From Globicatella sanguinis NBRC 15551 (GTDB lineage: Bacteria > Bacillota > Bacilli > Lactobacillales > Aerococcaceae), in NCBI RefSeq assembly GCF_001552295.1, contig NZ_BCQX01000001.1:1-41079 (forward strand): a DNA stretch of 41,079 nt, given 5' to 3'. The position numbers and the translations under genes were made by a program. The notes beneath the pieces are model-generated. The model made no database searches. It was not told the DNA's origin and saw only the letters and a program-made list of their open reading frames with translations. Below are positions 1 to 8,790 of this stretch, in pieces. Numbering within the stretch: position 1 is the stretch's first letter; every line of letters begins with the position of its first letter.

Positions 1-18
1 ACTTCTTGCCCACTCCCA
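1..18 (-). repeat. Edge copy of the dispersed GGGAGTGG repeat
   Basis: Read on the minus strand, the first bases of the window are GGGAGTGGGCAAGAAGT, matching the start of the ~55 bp intergenic repeat found at 8376, 8436, 21230, 30147 and 40531-40893. The copy runs off the window edge, so only its first third can be judged. Confidence 0.5.
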
Positions 19-151
19 CAACCAGTCTTCTGGTCGCATCAAACAGCAAATTCTTTATTGCCATTCCTCTCTCATTCTGAATCAAGGTATGTAAAATTAC
101 TTTCTTAGTCATTAATAATTTTCACGGACAAGTCATCATCATTCCTTTGAT

Positions 152-535
152 TTAAACCGTAATTTCTAATTGATTGCCTTCAAAGATGATGAACTTACTC
201 TCGTAATAGCCGTCACCGGTTGTACGTGGACCGTCAATTAATTCATAACCATCATTTTCTAACTCTTTAGTTAGGGCATCTACTTTCTCCTTACTGCCCA
301 CACTCATTGCCATATGAACCAGTCCGGTCCGATTTAAGCCTTTATAAGTATCGACCATATCTGGTCTTGTCATTAACTCTAAACGAGCGCCGTCCTCAAA
401 TGTTAAAAAATAAGAGCTAAACTCCGTGTTCGGATTGAAATACAATTCATTTGATGTTGCCTCAAAATATTTAACAAAGAAATCTCTTGCTTTATCTAAA
501 TGATTAACATATATCGCTACGTGTTCAATTTTCAT
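152..535 (-). CDS. VOC family (glyoxalase-like) metalloprotein
   Basis: A 127-residue single-domain protein of the vicinal oxygen chelate superfamily, the fold shared by glyoxalase I, dioxygenases and fosfomycin-resistance enzymes. The four positions that usually bind the divalent metal are present: His5, Glu53, His74 and Glu124 (in LEITV at the C-terminus). The length suits a one-domain protein that acts as a dimer. The start is preceded by GAGGG six bases upstream. It is the last gene on the minus strand here, about 100 bases after rexA, and may be transcribed alone. The substrate cannot be read from the sequence; lactoylglutathione lyase is the usual automatic name but is not proven, and glutathione may be absent in this organism. 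Confidence 0.85.
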   Translation of the reverse strand: MKIEHVAIYVNHLDKARDFFVKYFEATSNELYFNPNTEFSSYFLTFEDGARLELMTRPDMVDTYKGLNRTGLVHMAMSVGSKEKVDALTKELENDGYELIDGPRTTGDGYYESKFIIFEGNQLEITV

Positions 536-631
536 CGATTTCCCTCACTATTCAAGTTTGTTAGTTATAGTTTAGCAAATAATCTCCTTCAAGACTATGG
601 ACTTTTTTATGATATATCAGAAATATTGCAA

Positions 632-3600
632 CTAAAAGGTATATAATTCGTCATAACGATAGACCACATTAAAGTCTAACAATACCACACATACATCTTT
701 AACTGGCTTCGCTTTGGTTTGACTCAGGGCTTGTGCATACAAACTCAACTGGAATTTATACTTATCAGCAATCAATTCAATTTGCTCACTGCGCGGGACA
801 TTGCCATATTGACGATAGCGGTCTGTCTTATAATCCAATATGACCAAGCCATCGTCTGTTTCGTAAAAGGTATCAATAATCCCATGGACTAATAATTGAT
901 CATCGGCCAACTGTGGCATTGTTTCCTCGGTTAACTGTGCCTTAAACAACCATTTAGCAGGCAATAAATAAGAAAAAGCTTGTTCACGTTGTAATGTTTG
1001 ATGATGCTTAAATAATTGTTGACCATACGGGTCTTTTAAGAACCATACTAAAGTCTCCACTTTAATTAGGGCTGCTTCTTCTTTTGTTAAATACTCTTCA
1101 CTCACTAAGCGGCTGATTTCACTTGCCACCCAGGATTCAATCGCTTCACCTTGATACTGATCAAAGGCCAAATGTTGCATCACAAAATGGGTTAAGCTCC
1201 CGATTTCGGCATAAGTCATCGTTTTCGGTTTCATAAACTGTGGTGGTTCAAAGGTGTCCTGCGTATAGCGAATACTTTGAATCCCTGCTTGTTCCGTGAC
1301 GTCGCTTGCTGACTGATTGTTAGTAGCGGACAACTGCCCTTTTCTTAGCTTAGGTTGATGGTCCGTTTCAGTGTTGACTGGCTTAGTTCGGTCATTAAAA
1401 TGACTTAATTGATCATGTGCCGGTTCTTCATACAAACGTTTTAACTCAGATACCGATTGATAAGAGGACGTATGACTCGCCAATTGATACGGGTAGACAG
1501 GGTTAGCTAGTGCGGCCATCGTTTGCGCTAAGGATGAAAGAGGTTCATCCATCGAGACTTCTTTTATCGCCTTCAGTGTAAAGTCGAGCCAACTTTCTTC
1601 GGTGATGAATTGTCGTTGTTGAATTAATTCGCCTTGCGTTTGGAAAATCTCTGCTTGATTTTTAAAAGTAACATCCACTTGTGCTATATCAAAATCAGTA
1701 ACTTTTTCGGCTAAAGTATCCGGTACAGCTAATGATTGACGAATCCACTCTAACCACGAATTAGCTGCTTGACGTTCTTGTAAGACGACTAATTTATCTT
1801 GTTTATCGGTTAATTCACGGGTTTTTTCATTTTTTTCTTGCCATTTATCCTGTGAATCAATGGTTCCAACTAAAATTAATTGTTGCTCACAACGGGTTAG
1901 AGCCACATATAATTTACGCATTTCTTCGGCTTTAGCTTGCATCGTTTTTTCGATTTTTATTGCTTTATTTACCATCGATGGGTATTTTAACATCGTGGTA
2001 AAATCATATAAATCGGTACCCATGCCTGAGTTTTTCGATAAAACATAGCGTTTATGATTAATATCTTGCATATTAAATTGCTTTTCAATATTCATCAAAT
2101 AAACAATCGGAAACTCTAATCCCTTACTACCATGAACCGTCATCATGCGCACATAGTCTTCATTATCGCCTAATAAGACCGGTTCAGCAATATCTTGATT
2201 ATGTTCGGTTAATTCTTCAATATAACGAATAAAGCCAAATGCCCCTTTAAAATTACTTTTTTCAAAGCTAGCGGCTTGTTGGTAGAAGGCATGTAAATTC
2301 GCTTGACGTTGGGCACCATTGGTTAAGCCGGTAACATAGTCTAAGAAATACGTTTCTTGATATATTTGCCAAATCAATTCAACTAAGCGTTTCTCACTGG
2401 CAATTGTTTGCCAATGAACCAGTTGTTGATTAAATTGTCTTAATTGATCCGCAAGCGCATCATCTACTTGGGTCATATAATCTAAGACGGCTTCATAATA
2501 AGTCCCGCTAGGATGATGAATCCGGATTTTACTTAATGCTTCATCGCTCAGTCCGACAAAGTAAGAACGTAAAATCGCCACTAAAGGCAAGTCTTGTCGA
2601 GGATTATCAATGATTTTCAATAGTGCAATCATTAATTGAATCTCTTGTCTTTGGAAATAAGTATCAATTTTTTGCGCATTAATCGGTATTTCATATTGTT
2701 GGAAAGCCCGTTGAATTTCTAAAAATGGCTTTTTGGTAGATGATAAAATGACAAAGTCACGGTACTCAACCGGACGCATGCCTTTGGCTTTTTTATCATA
2801 GACTTGCCACTTAGACAGTACTTTTTGACGGATGTCTTGGGCAATTAAATGAGCTTGGGCTTCAATCGAACTATCAAAAGCGAGTTCATCTGTAAGTTCA
2901 TCGGTATCAGTCGTTTCGTCATTAAAGGCTGTCGCTGCTTCATCACTGTCCTCGGCTTTTTCATGCAATAAGAGTTGAATATTAAAGCGTGGTGAAGGCG
3001 AAACGGGTTCAAAGGACAGATTACCTGTTTTTAAGGACTCTTGTTCGCCATAGTTCATTTCACCAAATTGCTCGTCCATAATGCGCTCAAATACATAATT
3101 GGTAAATTGCAGCACTTCATCGCGTGAGCGATAATTTTTATCTAACACAATTAATTCGCCGTCTTCATGTGCTTGGTATTGGCGATATTTTTTCATAAAT
3201 AGGCTCGGTTCGGCCATACGGAAGCCATAAATCGATTGTTTAACATCCCCTACCATAAACAAATTGCCTGTTAAATCCGGTCGTTGTTCATGTGATAACC
3301 AAGATAAAATTGTCGCTTGAATTTCATTAATATCTTGGTATTCATCGACCATGACTTCTTTAAAAAGATTTTGATAATAAGTAGCGGCAATACTGGCCTC
3401 ACGGCGCCCAGTCTGTTGATTATAAGGGGCTAAAATATTTAAGGTTAAATGCTCTAAATCATTGTAATCAATAATATTAAGTTTAGCTTTATGCTGAGCG
3501 ACCGCTTGTTTAAAGTGTAAGGTAAGTTGGCTTAATTTATCAATAATTGGGGCTAACTGGGCTTCGACTTTTTCCAATTCGGGATAAGCTAATGGAAAGA

Positions 3601-4600
3601 CCGGTTGTACATTTTTGGTAATCAATGTTTTGGCTTGGTCACGGGCCACTTTCATCGCATCGATTAACTCGCTTTCCTCCGTCTTACGCGGTTTACTTGG
3701 CCAACGCTTAAATTCCACCACCGCCAACATATTAGCAAAGTTCGCTAATTGATCTTGGTATAGATTATCTAATAATTGACCGATCATTTCTCGTTCAGCC
3801 GCTAAGAAATCCCCATATTTTTGCGCAATTTCATCGCTGGCACCTGTTAATAAGTTTTCAGCTTTTAATAATAATTGATAAGCCGATTGAAGATTACTTT
3901 GTAGATTAGGCGCTAATTGTTGTTTGTATAAGGTTGTTTGACTAAACTGATTAAAATCACGACTATATTGCGATAAGTTTTGTAAATAGATTTCCGGTTC
4001 AGGGTGGGACGAAGAAAATAGATGTAAGTTAAGCACTAAGTCAAATAAGTCTTGGTCACTTCTAGGATTGGCATAACGACTTAATAATTCTTGTAAGTCA
4101 TTCGCATCCAGTCCGGTCACCTTGCCTTCGATAATATCAGCCACTAATACTTCCCAAACATCTTGAAAAATCAAGGCCTTTTGAGTCTCGTCCACTAATA
4201 AAGTAAAGCTTGGATTAAAATCAATCAAATAGAAAAATTGTTGAATCACCTGTAAGCAAAAACTATGCAAGGTCCGAATATGGGCTACCGGTAATTTCGC
4301 GATTTGCTCTAAAAAGAGAGCTTGTTTATCTTGGTACTCCGGTTGGTAAATAACCGCTTTGAGTTTGGTTTCCATCCGTTCCTTCATTTCTTTAGCGGCA
4401 GCTTCGGTAAAGGTGACCACCAGTAATTCATCGATTTGTGCAAACTCTTTACGGATATGGGTTAAGATTCGCTCAATTAAGACCGTCGTCTTACCCGATC
4501 CTGCTGAGGCTGCGACCAGTAAGTTAGATCCTGTTTGTTGAATCGCTTGCCACTGCTCGTCATTGTATTGCGCATCTTTAGGTTTTGGTTCAATTAACAT
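632..4600 (-). CDS. rexA: ATP-dependent helicase/nuclease subunit A (RexA/AddA)
   Basis: The helicase-nuclease subunit of the RexAB (AddAB) complex, which unwinds and resects DNA double-strand ends up to a Chi site and prepares them for RecA. It is a UvrD-type superfamily 1A helicase: a Q-motif at residues 12-20, Walker A AASAGSGKTT at 30-39, and Walker B VMVDEYQD near 418. A RecB-family nuclease domain closes the protein, with IIDTFY, VILDYKTDR (about residue 1253) and a downstream QLSLY motif. At 1322 residues it is somewhat longer than typical AddA; an acidic Asp/Glu/Thr-rich stretch around residues 560-590 accounts for part of this. The ATG directly follows the rexB stop (TAGATG) with AGGAGG just upstream, so the two subunits are translationally coupled. 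Confidence 0.97.
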   Translation of the reverse strand: MLIEPKPKDAQYNDEQWQAIQQTGSNLLVAASAGSGKTTVLIERILTHIRKEFAQIDELLVVTFTEAAAKEMKERMETKLKAVIYQPEYQDKQALFLEQIAKLPVAHIRTLHSFCLQVIQQFFYLIDFNPSFTLLVDETQKALIFQDVWEVLVADIIEGKVTGLDANDLQELLSRYANPRSDQDLFDLVLNLHLFSSSHPEPEIYLQNLSQYSRDFNQFSQTTLYKQQLAPNLQSNLQSAYQLLLKAENLLTGASDEIAQKYGDFLAAEREMIGQLLDNLYQDQLANFANMLAVVEFKRWPSKPRKTEESELIDAMKVARDQAKTLITKNVQPVFPLAYPELEKVEAQLAPIIDKLSQLTLHFKQAVAQHKAKLNIIDYNDLEHLTLNILAPYNQQTGRREASIAATYYQNLFKEVMVDEYQDINEIQATILSWLSHEQRPDLTGNLFMVGDVKQSIYGFRMAEPSLFMKKYRQYQAHEDGELIVLDKNYRSRDEVLQFTNYVFERIMDEQFGEMNYGEQESLKTGNLSFEPVSPSPRFNIQLLLHEKAEDSDEAATAFNDETTDTDELTDELAFDSSIEAQAHLIAQDIRQKVLSKWQVYDKKAKGMRPVEYRDFVILSSTKKPFLEIQRAFQQYEIPINAQKIDTYFQRQEIQLMIALLKIIDNPRQDLPLVAILRSYFVGLSDEALSKIRIHHPSGTYYEAVLDYMTQVDDALADQLRQFNQQLVHWQTIASEKRLVELIWQIYQETYFLDYVTGLTNGAQRQANLHAFYQQAASFEKSNFKGAFGFIRYIEELTEHNQDIAEPVLLGDNEDYVRMMTVHGSKGLEFPIVYLMNIEKQFNMQDINHKRYVLSKNSGMGTDLYDFTTMLKYPSMVNKAIKIEKTMQAKAEEMRKLYVALTRCEQQLILVGTIDSQDKWQEKNEKTRELTDKQDKLVVLQERQAANSWLEWIRQSLAVPDTLAEKVTDFDIAQVDVTFKNQAEIFQTQGELIQQRQFITEESWLDFTLKAIKEVSMDEPLSSLAQTMAALANPVYPYQLASHTSSYQSVSELKRLYEEPAHDQLSHFNDRTKPVNTETDHQPKLRKGQLSATNNQSASDVTEQAGIQSIRYTQDTFEPPQFMKPKTMTYAEIGSLTHFVMQHLAFDQYQGEAIESWVASEISRLVSEEYLTKEEAALIKVETLVWFLKDPYGQQLFKHHQTLQREQAFSYLLPAKWLFKAQLTEETMPQLADDQLLVHGIIDTFYETDDGLVILDYKTDRYRQYGNVPRSEQIELIADKYKFQLSLYAQALSQTKAKPVKDVCVVLLDFNVVYRYDELYTF

Positions 4601-7600
4601 CTATCCTTCCTCCTTCCCTTCAAAGTCAATTTTCAATTGGTTAATAACTTCTTTAGCTTTGATCGTTTTACGGCGATATAAGTGATAATGTTCGGTAGCA
4701 TCAAAGCCTGAAATGACCCGATACCCCGGTTGTAAAGCCGTTGTATAAGGATTATCTTTATACGGCGCTAAGTCAATACGACCCGACTGCATTTCTTCAG
4801 CGGCTTGGATAAAGCGCTCATCGGTCATACGTAAAACTAATTGTAAATCCTCGCCACGAATGACTTTTGAACTGGCCTTATATTGACCATCTTTCTTTAA
4901 TGATACCGGATAAATCAAACTATCTGATTGTTCCTCAATATCGGGATCAATTTGCATTAAATCCGCTTCATCGGCTGCTACAAATCCATGTAATAGATTG
5001 TTTTTTAATTGGGTATCATAAAGGGATCCTTGAGACGCTTGGGCTAAGACATCTGGTGTTACCTCATTAAAATTATGAATCAATGGTTGGTAAAAAGCAC
5101 CTAATGCTTCAAACTGCGGATAGTTTTGTAAAGCAATATTTAAATAAGTTAGAATTTGTAAATCGTGACCATAATAAGCATCTTCTAGCTTAAATTGTTT
5201 TTTACCTGACTTATAGTCAATGATTTGTAATTTATTCGCCCCCACTAATTCGTCAATACGGTCAATTTTCCCGGTAATATATAATTTACCGCCACTGGAC
5301 AATGGGTAACTCATCCCTTTTAAATCATGTTGCGGATTCATCCCAAAGATGGCTTCCGTTTTTAAGGTGCGCATCTTAATTTTAGCTTGTTGTTGATAGC
5401 TAAATTGTAAAAAGCGCCATAATTGTTGATCAAGTTGTAACTTAATGGCCTGCATTCGTGGATGACCACTGAAAATATTGAATTTCCACTCTTGATTAAT
5501 GGCCTCAATGCTTTCATTTAAAATGACCCTTAATTCTTCAGCGGTTAAATTAACTAAAGTACGCCCAGAAGCAATAATTTTAGCCATCACCAAGTCTAGT
5601 GCATGATGGAAATAATCCCCGGTTTTAGCCGCATCAATTTCATATTGTTCTCGCTCTTTTAATCTTAAACCATAGGTTAAAAAATGACTGAATGGATCTT
5701 GATAATAAGCTTCTATCTTCGACACAGAGGCTGAAATATTTTGGCCAAATAAAGCAATGGCGGTTTCAGGTGTGAGTGCCGTTGGTAAAACATTGAATTT
5801 AAAAATCTGATGCACTAACTGTTGCCAATTCTTTTCAATGGCTTCTGGCGCATACAATACTTGATGTAATAATTGTTTTTGTTGATGCGTCATCGGTAAA
5901 CTATTCTGATATTGATGACGCAATACTCCAAGTAGAGGCGATAATTGCATCGGCAGGCGCCCTAATTGGTTGCTGTGAATATTTTCATTTAAAAATGGGT
6001 GTTGTTCACTACCAAATGACTCCACTTTAAATTGACAAGCTTTAATCAGATTGAGGATATAAGGTGAAAATTGTCTTTGTGAATCGCCTACACTGAGTGC
6101 CACTGAAAAATATAATTGATCGGTCGCATCCAATAATAATTGATAGCCAATGAGCTGTTCCATTTGATTGCGTTGCTTGGAGGTATCGGCTAGGTTTTGA
6201 TGTGGTAGTAAACGTTCTTGAATCTCCGCACGATTATCTTCTGTTAAGAGAGAATCACTGGTATAAGTCTTCGGTAAACTATGATCATCGGCTCCTAGAA
6301 TAAAACAAATTTTAGCCGGTTGCACTTGTGGACTTTCAATACTGGTAACCGTCACTTGATCCATCGTTGGTGGAATAATATGATAGGTCGCTTGTTGTAA
6401 ACCAGTTAGTAATAATTCAGCAAACAACGCTAATGACAAGTTCTTTTCACCATAAAGTTGATGGAATTCATCTAAGGCATCCATCAATACTTGCCATACT
6501 TGTTCAAAACGACGTGACAAATCGATTTGCCCTCGTTCAATCGCTTGATCACGTAAAGCCATGAGGCGCTTTTGCACTTGGGTATCGACTAATAATTGAT
6601 ATAACCATTCTCCGGCTTGTTGACCTGACAGCCCTTTGTCCCAACGACTTAAGGGTTGATATAGATAGGACACAAGCCACTGACGCCAACGACTCACCAC
6701 TTCAAAAATGGTTTCGTTCGTTTCATCACCTTGATAATTAACATAGGGTTGTTCTGATTGCGGAAATTGCCATTCAAACTTTTCACTATAAAAGCGGAAG
6801 CCAAAATAACCATTGGCAATTAAAATGTTTTCTAAAAGGGCCTTTTGATGACGTGCCTCTTCAATATTCCCTTCTAGCCATTCCGGCATTAACAAATCCG
6901 ACTTGATGACGAGCATTAAGTCTTGATACCGCCAATGATTTAAGGACAAATTCAGTACTGCTTCTAACCACAAGACTAAGGGATGTTGCGACATATTCGC
7001 TTCATGGTCAAAAAAGTAAGGAATTTGATTCATCTCAAAGATTGGGCCTAGCATTTGTTGATATAAATCCATATCGCGGGTTAACACTAAAATATCACGA
7101 TAACGATACCCTTCAATCGTTACTAAATAATGAATCTGATTACTAATATGACGTAATTCACTTTGCACTGTTTCAAATTGCCAAAAATAATGATGCGTAG
7201 TAGCGCTATTTAAAGCCTGTGGCACTAATAATTGTGATTGTTGTTGTTGGAAACGTGAGGCAACTTCTAAAATGGCGGGTTGATAATTAAAATAATGCGC
7301 TTGAATCTCCCAATCAGGCAACACTTCAAAATTAAATAATTGTCCATAATGTTTAAGTTGACGATAAGTGTCTTTTACTATTTGAACCATTGGTAACCAT
7401 TCAGCACTATTAATTTGGGATTGTTTAATCGGTAAGGTTAACCAAACTCGCTTAAATTTTTGAGCGAGGTCTACTAATAATTGATATTGTTGTGCATTAA
7501 AAAAATAATGATGATCTACTACTAAATAATGATGCTCAAATCCTTCATGTTGGGCTAAATAGTGTGATAAATCCAAATATGTTTGATAATTAGCTAATGA

Positions 7601-8149
7601 TTGCGTTTCGATCGTATCAATAAAAGCGGTATATAATAATTGTAATTCTTTAATACGTTGCGCTTCCATATTTAAAATCGTCGCCTCAACTACTTGTTTA
7701 CTCACCATATCATCGGTTAAGGCTTCAGGATTAACATTGCCTTGATATAACTCTTCGAATAGCGCCAATAATTTCTCAACGAAACCTAAGTGATGTTGTT
7801 GCCCTTTATAAACAATCAATTGGTCTTGATATTGATCTAATAGTTGCTTAATCACCATCGTTAAACCGATATCGGATAGATTAGTGCGTTGATGTTGTTT
7901 CTCATCTAACATAAACCAAGCCAAACGTGTAAAGCTGACCACTTGAATGTCCATCATGGCCGATTCTTGGCGTCCGCTCATTTTTTGACTTTCTTTTAGT
8001 ACAAAGGTTTCCATGTCAAACTTAATATGTTCCGGCACTAAATAATAAATAATTGCTTGCGGATCTTGTGCTTTAATTTTAAATAGCTCTTGGATTAGGG
8101 GAGCTTTTTTATTAACTGACAAATCGCCGGTTACAATTTGTAAAGCCAT
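4601..8149 (-). CDS. rexB: ATP-dependent nuclease subunit B (RexB)
   Basis: The partner subunit of RexA, 1182 residues. It is recognised from its position, its length, the N-terminal half typical of inactivated helicase domains, and a C-terminal RecB-type nuclease motif, LQIIDYKSGKK, at about residue 978. Where AddB proteins have a Walker A loop, this one reads IVTGDLSVNKKAP, with no GKS/GKT, as expected for RexB. The protein has only two cysteines (in KICF and KACQF). Neither falls where Bacillus AddB holds its 4Fe-4S cluster: the SKIEAYYQDPF segment has Gln at the first position, and the C-terminal end lacks the CxxC...C triplet. It is the first gene of the rexBA operon and starts at ATG with GAGGAGGGA upstream. 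Confidence 0.96.
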   Translation of the reverse strand: MALQIVTGDLSVNKKAPLIQELFKIKAQDPQAIIYYLVPEHIKFDMETFVLKESQKMSGRQESAMMDIQVVSFTRLAWFMLDEKQHQRTNLSDIGLTMVIKQLLDQYQDQLIVYKGQQHHLGFVEKLLALFEELYQGNVNPEALTDDMVSKQVVEATILNMEAQRIKELQLLYTAFIDTIETQSLANYQTYLDLSHYLAQHEGFEHHYLVVDHHYFFNAQQYQLLVDLAQKFKRVWLTLPIKQSQINSAEWLPMVQIVKDTYRQLKHYGQLFNFEVLPDWEIQAHYFNYQPAILEVASRFQQQQSQLLVPQALNSATTHHYFWQFETVQSELRHISNQIHYLVTIEGYRYRDILVLTRDMDLYQQMLGPIFEMNQIPYFFDHEANMSQHPLVLWLEAVLNLSLNHWRYQDLMLVIKSDLLMPEWLEGNIEEARHQKALLENILIANGYFGFRFYSEKFEWQFPQSEQPYVNYQGDETNETIFEVVSRWRQWLVSYLYQPLSRWDKGLSGQQAGEWLYQLLVDTQVQKRLMALRDQAIERGQIDLSRRFEQVWQVLMDALDEFHQLYGEKNLSLALFAELLLTGLQQATYHIIPPTMDQVTVTSIESPQVQPAKICFILGADDHSLPKTYTSDSLLTEDNRAEIQERLLPHQNLADTSKQRNQMEQLIGYQLLLDATDQLYFSVALSVGDSQRQFSPYILNLIKACQFKVESFGSEQHPFLNENIHSNQLGRLPMQLSPLLGVLRHQYQNSLPMTHQQKQLLHQVLYAPEAIEKNWQQLVHQIFKFNVLPTALTPETAIALFGQNISASVSKIEAYYQDPFSHFLTYGLRLKEREQYEIDAAKTGDYFHHALDLVMAKIIASGRTLVNLTAEELRVILNESIEAINQEWKFNIFSGHPRMQAIKLQLDQQLWRFLQFSYQQQAKIKMRTLKTEAIFGMNPQHDLKGMSYPLSSGGKLYITGKIDRIDELVGANKLQIIDYKSGKKQFKLEDAYYGHDLQILTYLNIALQNYPQFEALGAFYQPLIHNFNEVTPDVLAQASQGSLYDTQLKNNLLHGFVAADEADLMQIDPDIEEQSDSLIYPVSLKKDGQYKASSKVIRGEDLQLVLRMTDERFIQAAEEMQSGRIDLAPYKDNPYTTALQPGYRVISGFDATEHYHLYRRKTIKAKEVINQLKIDFEGKEEG

Positions 8150-8187
8150 ACTCTCGTCCCTCCTCGTAAAATAATATCGATAGTCCT

Positions 8188-8215
8188 ATTGTATCAAATT
8201 CACTTCTGTTTAAAA
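8188..8215 (-). promoter_or_regulatory. Putative rexBA promoter
   Basis: On the minus strand TTTTAA and TACAAT are separated by 16 bases, about 40 bases before the rexB start codon. The -10 is good and the -35 weak, so this is a tentative assignment. Confidence 0.35.
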
Positions 8216-8314
8216 ATAGGCCTTCGTTGAATATTGATGAATAATGCATGATCCGCTTACAGATAATGCTTCATGGCTTAGGGTAAAATGAGTGATGCTA
8301 ACTTTTATTATTAG

Positions 8315-8354
8315 AACGCAAAAACTATTTCTCAAATCAATTAGTTTTTGCGTT
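8315..8354. repeat. Perfect 13-bp inverted repeat (hairpin)
   Basis: AACGCAAAAACTA and its exact reverse complement TAGTTTTTGCGTT flank a 14-base loop. No T-run follows on either strand, so it is not a standard terminator. It lies about 170 bases upstream of rexB, between the repeat copies and the putative rexBA promoter. Function unknown; an operator, cruciform or old mobile-element end are all possible. Confidence 0.75.
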
Positions 8355-8375
8355 AATTATAGTCTCCACATGATT

Positions 8376-8428
8376 AGGAGTGGTCCAGAAGTAGAACATT
8401 GAATGATTTTCGCTTCGTCTGTTCCTCC
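8376..8428 (+). repeat. Dispersed ~55 bp hairpin repeat, copy 1
   Basis: Starts AGGAGTGGTCCAGAAGTAGA and ends CGCTTCGTCTGTTCCTCC. The 5' GGAG and GAAG and the 3' CTTC and CTCC segments can pair into one interrupted stem, as in the other copies. It is head-to-tail with copy 2, joined by the linker GCACAGTT. Confidence 0.75.
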
Positions 8429-8435
8429 GCACAGT

Positions 8436-8490
8436 TGGGAGTGGACCAGAAATAGAACATTGAATGATTTCGCTTCGTCGGCCCACCCTC
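8436..8490 (+). repeat. Dispersed ~55 bp hairpin repeat, copy 2
   Basis: Begins TTGGGAGTGGACCAGAAATA and ends CGCTTCGTCGGCCCACCC. It shares its central ACATTGAATGAT with copy 1, suggesting that this pair arose by local duplication. Confidence 0.78.
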
Positions 8491-8510
8491 AAAAAGATGT
8501 TTACCCTATT

Positions 8511-8670
8511 CAATTGAAAAAATTCCCTTGCTTATGGGGTACTGGCATCAATCAAGTTTCCCTCCATACAATTAACTAAAATCCCTTGCTTATAAGAGCC
8601 ACTGACACCATGCAAATTTAGCCCCATACAATTGAATAAAATCTCCTTCTATATTGCCTAACGCCAGAAA
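8511..8670. repeat. Three degenerate 58-60 bp tandem repeats
   Basis: Units begin at 8511, 8569 and 8629. Each opens CAATT(G/A)A, continues into an A-rich run then (A)ATCCCTTGCTTAT, and includes an ACTGGCA/ACTGACA-like segment; the first two units end CC(A/T)CCATA or CCCCATA. The third is the most degraded. No open frame runs through them and there are no unique spacers between the units. They lie between ppaC's terminator and the hairpin repeats. Confidence 0.7.
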
Positions 8671-8689
8671 CTAGATGGATTAGGACAAA

Positions 8690-8784
8690 CAAAAAAGACC
8701 AACAGAAATCAATGTTCGGCTTCACTTCAAATAGATATTCTAGTTTATTTGAAGGAGGCAGTCAGATATCTTTCTGTCAGTCTT
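8690..8784 (-). terminator. Large stem-loop terminator of ppaC
   Basis: Just past the ppaC stop, AAGAC and ACAGAAA on one side (8695-8708) pair with TTTCTGT and GTCTT on the other (8771-8784). An inner hairpin CTTCAAATA/TATTTGAAG (8725-8754) lies inside the loop. On the minus strand the structure ends GGTCTTTTTTG. A related end sequence recurs at 40939. Confidence 0.7.
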
Positions 8785-8790
8785 AATTTA

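Noticed and set aside
1-112. Minus-strand frame starting MTKKVILHT and open to the window edge
   Set aside because: No ribosome binding site, and its distal part is the dispersed repeat sequence; treated as intergenic.
8511-8670. Possible CRISPR array
   Set aside because: Repeats are contiguous, degenerate and have no unique spacers; no cas gene is present.
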